NCBI GenBank assembly: GCA_964547995.1
Contig: CAZJRB010000124.1
Coordinates: 1-20,662 of the forward strand
Length of the DNA: 20,662 nucleotides
Source: CAZJRB01 sp964547995
Lineage (GTDB): Bacteria; Planctomycetota; Planctomycetia; Pirellulales; Thermoguttaceae
Reading direction: 5' to 3'
Both the position numbers and the translations under genes were made by a program. The notes under the pieces are model-generated. The model did no database searches and was not told the DNA's origin. It saw only the letters and a list, made by a program, of their open reading frames with translations. Shown in pieces: positions 15,145-20,662 of the stretch. Position 1 is the stretch's first letter. Each line of letters begins with the position of its first letter.

Positions 15145-15215
15145 ATAGGAGGGGGCATCCGCCCCCGAACCATAACCAAGACTTGATCAGGCCGGGGGCA
15201 GGTGCCCCCTCCTAT
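15145..15215. repeat. Long inverted repeat, possible bidirectional terminator or REP-like element
   Basis: The arms 15145-15167 and 15193-15215 are reverse complements apart from a few central bases (ATAGGAGGGGGC...GCCCCCG and its mirror), with 25 nt between. Each arm is itself a small hairpin (GGGGGC-4 nt-GCCCCC). The element could end the hpt transcript, although the strong T-run of a simple terminator is missing. Its nested symmetry is more like a dispersed intergenic palindrome. Confidence 0.7.
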
Positions 15216-15284
15216 TATGCTTCCGGAAACATTAAGGCCACGCCTGAAGCGTACAAAGCCGCGACCGACGGTCGCGTTTGAAGC

Positions 15285-15290
15285 AAGGAG
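15285..15290 (+). promoter_or_regulatory. Ribosome binding site of the first glycosyltransferase
   Basis: AAGGAG lies 11 nt before the GTG at 15302. The alternative in-frame TTG at 15278 would put this site inside the coding region, so the GTG is chosen. Confidence 0.55.
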
Positions 15291-15301
15291 AGACTAACCC
15301 G

Positions 15302-16471
15302 GTGAATCCCTTTCGGCTGGTCGTCGTAGTGCCGCGATTCTGGCCCTTGACGGGTCGCCCTCAAAAGGTATTGGGCGACCTTGCTGTGGAGCTTGCCATG
15401 CGCGGTTGCAAGGTTACGGTCGTGACCGGCAAATGGGAGCCCCGATGGCCGTCGACGATCTCCTTTCACGAGGTTCCGGTTGTTCGGCTCCCCCACGCGC
15501 CGCAGGGCGGATGGAAAACGCTGCGATACGTGCGGTCGCTGGGGGCATGGCTGAAGGAGCACCGCGACCGGTACGATTTGGTCTACGTATCGGGTCTGAA
15601 GCACGAGGCGTGCGCCGCAGTGCAGGCAGCCGGCGGCGACGTGCCGGTGGTCCTGCGAGCCGAGACGTCCGGCCGGGCGGGCGATTGTCTCTGGCAACTC
15701 GACGCGCTGTTCGGCAAGCGGATCAAGCGGGAGTGCATGAAGGCGGCGGCGTTTGTCGGGCCGAGCCGGCTCGCGGAAGCGGAACTGAAGGCAGCCGGAT
15801 ACCCGCGGTCGCAAATCCATTGCATTCCAAACGGCGTTCCCATTCCTCCGGCGCGGACGCCGGAAGGTCAAGCGGCTGCCCGCACCATTCTGGCCGAGTT
15901 GAACAAGAAGTTCCAACTAGCCGACGGGGCCCGCCTGGCGGTTTACGCTGGCAGGTTCGCTCGCCGCAACGGCTTGGAACACCTGCTCGCAGCGTGGAAG
16001 CCGATTTCCACCCGGCGTCCCACCGCCCGGCTCTGGTTGGCCGGCAACGGCCCCGAATTGCCCGCGCTGAGCCGGAAGATCGAGTGGATGCACCTGACGG
16101 ATCGGGTGATCCCAACGGGCGCGTTCAGCGACATCGAGACGGTGCTGGCCGCCGCCGATCTCTTTGTGCTGCCGTCGCTCGACGGGGGGCCGGCCGTCGC
16201 GCTGCTGGAAGCCATGGCCGCCGGAACGCCGATTGTGGCCACCGACACGCCCGGCACGCGGGAGGTCATGGCCGGCGGCGAGCACGGGCTGACGGTTCCG
16301 CCGGGCGAGGCGGAGCCCCTGTCGGAGGCGATCGCACGAACACTGAACGATTTCCCCGAGGCCGTCCAACGAGGGGCCGCCGCCCGTCGGCACGTTTCCG
16401 ACCGGTTTTCCCTTGCAAAGATGGTCGACGCGCACGTAATATTGTTTGAGAGGTTGCTTGGCTTCTTATAG
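15302..16471 (+). CDS. GT4-like glycosyltransferase
   Basis: A 389-residue GT-B fold enzyme expected to transfer a sugar from a nucleotide donor at the cytoplasmic face during polysaccharide or glycolipid assembly. It has the N-terminal Rossmann start (FRLVVVVPRFWPLTGRPQ with the Gly-rich acceptor loop), a linker with HCIPNGVPIP, and RLAVYAGRFARRNGLEHLL opening the donor domain. The donor site LLEAMAAGTPIVATDTPGTRE follows. The first Glu of the usual EX7E donor motif is Gly (the sequence is LDGGPAVALLEAM); the second Glu is kept. It is the first of two tandem genes; a hairpin terminator separates it from the next, so they need not form one operon. Donor and acceptor cannot be told from sequence. 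Confidence 0.88.
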   Translation: MNPFRLVVVVPRFWPLTGRPQKVLGDLAVELAMRGCKVTVVTGKWEPRWPSTISFHEVPVVRLPHAPQGGWKTLRYVRSLGAWLKEHRDRYDLVYVSGLKHEACAAVQAAGGDVPVVLRAETSGRAGDCLWQLDALFGKRIKRECMKAAAFVGPSRLAEAELKAAGYPRSQIHCIPNGVPIPPARTPEGQAAARTILAELNKKFQLADGARLAVYAGRFARRNGLEHLLAAWKPISTRRPTARLWLAGNGPELPALSRKIEWMHLTDRVIPTGAFSDIETVLAAADLFVLPSLDGGPAVALLEAMAAGTPIVATDTPGTREVMAGGEHGLTVPPGEAEPLSEAIARTLNDFPEAVQRGAAARRHVSDRFSLAKMVDAHVILFERLLGFL

Positions 16472-16484
16472 CGAGATCGCAGAA

Positions 16485-16510
16485 CCCCCGCACGCAGTGC
16501 GGGGGCTTTT
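16485..16510 (+). terminator. Rho-independent terminator
   Basis: A 9-bp perfect stem, CCCCCGCAC (16485-16493) with GTGCGGGGG (16497-16505) and a 3-nt loop, is followed by CTTTTGT. It sits 14 nt after the stop of the first glycosyltransferase and should end its transcript. Confidence 0.85.
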
Positions 16511-16552
16511 GTCGGAAACAGTCGGGTTTTTGGGACCGGATCGACGCCGCTT

Positions 16553-17653
16553 ATGACGAAATGCATCCTGCAACTGATTCCTTCGCTCGATCGGGCCGGG
16601 GCCGAGAAGCAAATGGCCCTGTTGGCAGCCGGGTTGCCGCGCGACGAGTTCGACGTCCACGTCTGTGCACTGACCCGCGGCGGGCCGGTCGAAAACGACT
16701 TGCGCAAGGCCGGCATTCCTTACTGCGTGATCGGCAAGCGGTGGAAGGTGGATCCCCAGGCGTTCCGGCGGCTGCGGCGGCACGTCGCCCGGCTCCGGCC
16801 CGACTTGATCCACGCGTGGATGCTCGCGGCCAACGCCTACGGACTGGCGGCTGCGCGGGCCTGCGGCATTCAGCACATCGTTGCCGCCCAGCGATGCGCA
16901 GACCCGTGGAAGTCCACGCTGCAACGGACCGCCGACCGGCTCATCGCCTGGCAGGTCGATTGTCTGCTGACCAACAGTGCCGGCGTGCGCGACTTCTATT
17001 TGCAGAACGGTCTGCCGCCGGAGAAGTTCCGCGTGATCGCCAACGGCGTTCCTCTCCCCGGCCCGACCGGCACGACGCGAGGACAACTGCTCGGCGAACT
17101 CGGGCTGGCGGAAGGAAGCCGCCTGATCGGGCTCGTCGGGCGTCTCTGGCCGCAGAAGCGGGTGAAGGACGCGATCTGGGCAGCCGACCTGCTGAAGGTC
17201 ATCCGCAAGGATACTCATCTGCTGATAATCGGCGACGGCCCGCAGCGAGACCGCTTGCTGAAGTTTCGCGACCAGGTCCGAATCGCCGATCAGGTCCATT
17301 TTCTGGGCCGGCGCGACGATGTGCCGCGGATGATGCCGCATTTCGACGTTGTTTGGTCGACCAGCGGCTACGAAGGGCAATCGAACGCGATTCTCGAAGC
17401 CATGGCGGCCGGCGTGCCGGTCGTCGCAACGGACATCCCCGGCACCCGGGAACTGGTCCTTCCGAATGAGACCGGCCATCTTGTTTCCGTCGGCGACCGG
17501 GCCGGGCTTGCCCGCCGCACGAACCAATTGCTCGACGACCCCGGGCAAGCCGGCAAGTTCGGCGCCGCCGGCCGCAAGCACGTGGCCGAGCGGTTCAGCG
17601 TCGACAAGATGGTCGAACAGCACGCGAAACTGTATCGGGAATTGCTGGGCTGA
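16553..17653 (+). CDS. GT4-like glycosyltransferase
   Basis: A 366-residue GT-B enzyme. The N-terminal domain shows the pattern LIPSLDRAGAEKQMALLA, common in GT4 enzymes of exopolysaccharide and capsule clusters. The middle has NGLPPEKFRVIANGVPLPG, and the donor domain starts with RLIGLVGRLWPQKRVKDAI. An intact EX7E motif lies in YEGQSNAILEAMAAG (about 273-287), followed by VPVVATDIPGTRELV. It is clearly related to the preceding gene (same PGTRE and FS-KMV-H endings) but not a recent duplicate. The start ATG at 16553 lies 43 bp past the terminator, so it may have its own promoter. Only the family role is supported; substrates are unknown. Confidence 0.9.
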   Translation: MTKCILQLIPSLDRAGAEKQMALLAAGLPRDEFDVHVCALTRGGPVENDLRKAGIPYCVIGKRWKVDPQAFRRLRRHVARLRPDLIHAWMLAANAYGLAAARACGIQHIVAAQRCADPWKSTLQRTADRLIAWQVDCLLTNSAGVRDFYLQNGLPPEKFRVIANGVPLPGPTGTTRGQLLGELGLAEGSRLIGLVGRLWPQKRVKDAIWAADLLKVIRKDTHLLIIGDGPQRDRLLKFRDQVRIADQVHFLGRRDDVPRMMPHFDVVWSTSGYEGQSNAILEAMAAGVPVVATDIPGTRELVLPNETGHLVSVGDRAGLARRTNQLLDDPGQAGKFGAAGRKHVAERFSVDKMVEQHAKLYRELLG

Positions 17654-17674
17654 TTGTTTCTCCGGTTCAGGAAT

Positions 17675-18154
17675 TCATGGCTGATCGGGCTCGGCGTAAA
17701 TCGGCTTCATCTTCCAGGCCTTCACTTCCGACACGTTGATGTCGCCGCCGGTGCTGAAGAGGCGGATGCCGACGTTCGCCTTGTCGTGCGGGCTCATGTA
17801 GACGGCGGCCTGACGGTCGTTGACGAAGACCTCGACCATGCTCTTGTCGAGAAAGATGCGGAGATGGAGGTCTTCGCCTTCGGCCAGTTCGAAGGGAGGA
17901 GCGATATTGCCCATGGTCAGGACCTTGCGCTCCGGCCGGATAGTCACGGGAAACCCCTTGCCATCCTTGTCGCAGAAGACCGCCACGCCATACGCTTTGG
18001 CACTGGTGGACTTGATGGTTACGCTCAACTCGAGGGTATCGCCGGCAATATTTTTGAGCACGTGGCTGTCACCGCTTTTGACGGTGATTGGGCCGGCGGT
18101 TTTTTCGTCGTAACAAAGCGACTCGAGTTCCCGTAGCGGTTTAATACGCAACAC
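17675..18154 (-). pseudogene. Fragment of a GH32 beta-fructosidase (C-terminal beta-sandwich)
   Basis: The 159 residues match the C-terminal domain of glycoside hydrolase family 32 enzymes (levanase, sucrase): RIKPLRELESL, a central IRPERKVLTM, and the diagnostic LRIFLDKSMVEVFVNDRQAA. The N-terminal five-bladed propeller with the catalytic Asp/Glu is absent. Upstream on the minus strand the frame stays open only to a TAA near 18230 and is unlike GH32; the first Met is in fact a TTG. The fragment therefore cannot hydrolyse fructans and is a decayed gene or a broken translocation product. It is convergent with the glycosyltransferase at 16553 (21 bp apart). Confidence 0.75.
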
Positions 18155-18597
18155 GCCGACCGGCAGGCGACCGATCGCTCGCTCGCACTCCCGCAGATCG
18201 GTGTCGGCAACTGCCGCACCAGTATGGGTTTAAGCCGTTCCGAAACTGCCACCAAGACCCCACCCTTATCTTCTCCACGGCACCGATTTCCAACTCGACA
18301 TTTGATGGCATGCTGGCCTCCGGGAGGCTGTTCTGTGAAATGTGCAATGATACCTGGAGATTTTACCACATTAATTGCTGGACAAGACGTGGATTCACGA
18401 ACCATAATGCTTCTGTGTTGCGTCTGACCTTTACCTGTGAAATGCCCAATGGTTAAGCCCTCAACTACCGATTATTTGCTGTTTTGCCCGAATTGGCGGG
18501 TCTGGGGAGAGCATTCCGAAGCGGCAGGATTCGAGTACGAGGAAACCGGGGTGGCACAATCGGCGCGTATTCATCGCAATCAGGGAGTATGGACACC
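18155..18597. other. Intergenic region before the URO-D-like gene
   Basis: About 440 bp with no gene I can support. A short open stretch continues in frame from the GH32 fragment up to about 18230 without similarity to that family. Lower GC and several stop codons in all frames appear at about 18330-18480. Two similar pieces, TGTGAAATGTGCAATG and TGTGAAATGCCCAATG, lie near 18334 and 18436. The promoter of the downstream gene should be here, but I cannot place it. Confidence 0.5.
18582..18587 (+). promoter_or_regulatory. Ribosome binding site of the URO-D-like gene
   Basis: AGGGAG lies 10 nt before the ATG at 18598. An in-frame ATG at 18589 is too close to it and the one at 18601 somewhat far, which favours 18598. 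Confidence 0.6.
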
Positions 18598-19716
18598 ATG
18601 ATGACCAGCAAAGAACGCCTGCTCTCTGCGCTACACCGCCGCAAGCCAGATCGATTGCCCGTTTCGGTACATCAATGGCAACCCTACCACCTCGACACCT
18701 ACCTGGGCGGGATCAGCGATCTAGAGGCCTTCGCCCAGTTTGGCATGGACGCGCAGATCCAGTATTTCGAGTCCATGGGACAGTTCTGGCTCGTGGATGC
18801 GGACTGCACGAAGGCCTCGACACGCGAGTGGCAAGACGAGGTGACGATTGTCTCGAACGATCCGGACAAACGCATCGCCCACCACACGATTCAAACGCCG
18901 AAAGGCTCGCTTACGTATAAGACGGCCGGTGACCGCAAGACCACCTGGATTACCGAGTACCTGATCAAACGCGATGAAGACCTGGAGCTGGTCCGCAAGT
19001 ATATGCCAGTGCCATCGCTGGACCTCGAACCGATCGTCGGGCTTTATGATCGCGTTGGTGATGCGGGCATCCTACGCGGATTTGTCTGGGGCGATCAAGC
19101 CGGGCCCTGGCAACATGCGTGCTGTCTGGCGGACATCAACGATCTGATATTGAAGTGCTTCGATCAACCCGACTGGGTCCATGAACTGCTCGGGGCACTG
19201 CTGGAGAAGAAGCTCCGTTTCGTCGAGGCGATGAAGGGGGCCAAGTTCGACCTGGTCGAGACGGGCGGCGGGGCGTCCTCCTCGACGGTTATTTCGCCGA
19301 AGCTGCACGAGGAATTCTGTCTGCCCTACGACCGAAAGATTCACGACGCGCTGCACGACGAAGGGTTCCTGGTAACGTACCACACCTGCGGCGGGACGAA
19401 GGGGATCGAGGAACACATCGTGGCCAACAACTGCGACGTTTCGGAGACGCTGGCGCCGCCCAGCGTGGGCGGCAACCAGGAGCCGTGGGATTATGCGGCG
19501 AAGATCGACGGGCGGATCGGCATGATCGGCGGCGTCGATCAGTTCAACGTTGTCACCGACGGGTCGCCAGAGCTGATTCGGCAGACCGTCGAGCGGCTGT
19601 TCCAGACGGTCGGCGCTCGCGGCGGCTACATCTGCTGCATGAGCGACCATTTTTTCGATACCGCGCCGGAGAAGCTCCAGGCGTTCGCCGACGCGGTGCA
19701 GGAGTGTGTCTATTAG
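18598..19716 (+). CDS. Uroporphyrinogen decarboxylase (URO-D) family protein, MtaA-like
   Basis: A 372-residue TIM-barrel protein of the URO-D superfamily. It opens with TSKERLLSALHRRKPDRLPV, the hallmark start of non-haem URO-D relatives. The barrel contains FDLVETGGGASSSTVISPKL, YDRKIHDALHDEGFLVTYHTCGG, and a C-terminal GGYICCMSDHFF. His262 and Cys264 (HTC) plus Cys346 or Cys347 give the HxC...C zinc site of corrinoid-linked methyltransferases (MtaA/CmuA), which true HemE lacks. So transfer of a methyl group is more likely than haem synthesis, though planctomycetes hold many such paralogues of unknown function. No corrinoid protein gene is adjacent. The next gene starts 99 bp downstream on the same strand and may be co-transcribed. 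Confidence 0.82.
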   Translation: MMTSKERLLSALHRRKPDRLPVSVHQWQPYHLDTYLGGISDLEAFAQFGMDAQIQYFESMGQFWLVDADCTKASTREWQDEVTIVSNDPDKRIAHHTIQTPKGSLTYKTAGDRKTTWITEYLIKRDEDLELVRKYMPVPSLDLEPIVGLYDRVGDAGILRGFVWGDQAGPWQHACCLADINDLILKCFDQPDWVHELLGALLEKKLRFVEAMKGAKFDLVETGGGASSSTVISPKLHEEFCLPYDRKIHDALHDEGFLVTYHTCGGTKGIEEHIVANNCDVSETLAPPSVGGNQEPWDYAAKIDGRIGMIGGVDQFNVVTDGSPELIRQTVERLFQTVGARGGYICCMSDHFFDTAPEKLQAFADAVQECVY

Positions 19717-19815
19717 GCTCTTTCCCCCACCGCCGACCCGAAAGACAGGTCCGCCCCAGATACAAGTGATCGTAGGCACGAAGAGAAGCGACAACTCAAC
19801 TATCGGGACCGAAGT

Positions 19816-20662
19816 ATGCGAACAACCTCCTTGATTGCCGTAGTCGTGGTTCTGGCGATCACTGTCTTTCAGGGATCCTACGCTTCGGAGTACTTGGGCA
19901 ACAATCAACGAACGGCCTATACCAATGCCAAGGTGCCAAGCAAACCTGCGATCCGCTGGACCTACAAAGAGCGCCACGTGCCGAAAACAGCCTGGCCCGA
20001 GCCTTTCGGCGAACTCCAGTTCATCGATTTCGACTATTCCGACCAGGTGACGATCGGCGACGGGCTGGTCTACTTCGGTTCCTCGGCGGATCATGCGATC
20101 CGCGCGCTGGAGGCCGACAGCGGCCGGGAACGATGGGCGTTCTACACCGAGGGGCCGGTGCGGTTTGCCCCGGTGTTGCACAAAGACCGCCTGTACGCCG
20201 TCTCCGACGACGGCCGGCTCTACTGTCTGAAGGCGTCGGACGGTTCCCTGATCTGGCGGCGGCGCCTGGCCCCGGGCGACGAGCGGTGCCTTGGAAACGA
20301 CCAGATGATTTCCAAATGGCCCTGCCGGTCGGGCGTCCTGATCGAGGGCGACAAACTCTACACCACGGCCGGCATGTGGTCGAACGAAGGCGTCGTGATC
20401 TATTGCCTCGACGCCGAGACGGGCGACGTCGTCTGGAAGAACGACACGACCGGGCCGCGGTGGATGCTGCTGCCCCACGGCAGCGGCTACGGCGGCGTAA
20501 GCCCCCAGGGATACCTGGCGCTGTACAAGGACACGTTGTACGTCGCGGCCGGACGGTCCGCACCGGCCATCTTCGACGCCAAGACCGGGAAGCTCCTGTT
20601 CCATGAAATCGGGCTCGGCTACAAGGCCCATTACCCGGGCGGGTCCTGGATCATGGCGGCCC
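19816..20662 (+). CDS. Secreted PQQ-type beta-propeller protein (partial, runs off the window)
   Basis: The first 282 residues of a longer protein. An N-terminal signal peptide (MRTTSLIAVVVVLAITVFQG, cut probably after SYA near residue 23) sends it to the periplasm or outside. It is followed by repeats of the PQQ/WD-like propeller: GLVYFGSSADHAIRALEADS, RLYAVSDDGRLYCLKASDG with IWRRRL, VIYCLDAETGDVVWKN, and LYVAAGRSAPAIFDAKTGKL. Each blade ends in an Asp-x-x-x-Gly turn and a Trp or similar residue. Such proteins occur as PQQ dehydrogenases, BamB-like scaffolds and many planctomycete surface proteins. Without the rest I cannot tell which. A dehydrogenase would need a complete eight-bladed propeller with Ca2+ and PQQ ligands. 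Confidence 0.85.
   Translation, partial: MRTTSLIAVVVVLAITVFQGSYASEYLGNNQRTAYTNAKVPSKPAIRWTYKERHVPKTAWPEPFGELQFIDFDYSDQVTIGDGLVYFGSSADHAIRALEADSGRERWAFYTEGPVRFAPVLHKDRLYAVSDDGRLYCLKASDGSLIWRRRLAPGDERCLGNDQMISKWPCRSGVLIEGDKLYTTAGMWSNEGVVIYCLDAETGDVVWKNDTTGPRWMLLPHGSGYGGVSPQGYLALYKDTLYVAAGRSAPAIFDAKTGKLLFHEIGLGYKAHYPGGSWIMAA

Overview
The window looks like a piece of a planctomycete-type chromosome (inference). It is GC-rich. It carries Kdo/LPS-transport genes of a Gram-negative envelope, a very large LptC/LptA-like protein behind kdsC, planctomycete-style RHS sequence with aspartate/glycine-rich YD repeats, and a PQQ-type beta-propeller secreted protein. I could run no database search, so family names rest on motifs recognised by eye.

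Left part (1-6510): an accessory region read almost entirely on the minus strand. It is a train of fragments from RHS-type polymorphic toxins, each followed by a putative immunity gene. In the direction of transcription: (1) a pre-toxin fragment coupled by ATGA to a 191-residue putative immunity gene; (2) an RHS core with a complete toxin tip, then a 283-residue putative immunity gene; (3) a second copy of the same pre-toxin segment, carrying a CdiA_C-type nuclease tip and coupled by ATGA to a CdiI/DUF1436-like immunity gene, with a frameshift in a homopolymer run; and (4) further on, a truncated Hint-motif protein. A roughly 315-bp direct repeat links modules 1 and 3. An IS66 transposase relic abuts the upstream edge. 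No full-length RHS N-terminus is present, so this looks like a store or graveyard of exchangeable tips.

Middle part (6613-14410): housekeeping genes resume. miaA is on the minus strand, and its leader holds a degenerate 7-bp tandem repeat. Divergent from it is kdsD-kdsC followed 7 bp later by a 1040-residue LptC/LptA-like gene, an operon for Kdo supply and LPS transport. Where lptB might be expected there is instead a convergent two-gene cassette, an OLD/RecF-type ATPase overlapping a TOPRIM-like protein. It is a plausible anti-phage module.

Right part (14589-20662): a hypoxanthine phosphoribosyltransferase gene, a strong inverted repeat, and two GT4-like glycosyltransferases separated by a hairpin terminator. 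After these come a fragment of a GH32 beta-fructosidase C-terminal domain on the minus strand, a URO-D/MtaA-like gene with zinc-site residues, and the start of a secreted PQQ-type beta-propeller protein that runs off the window.
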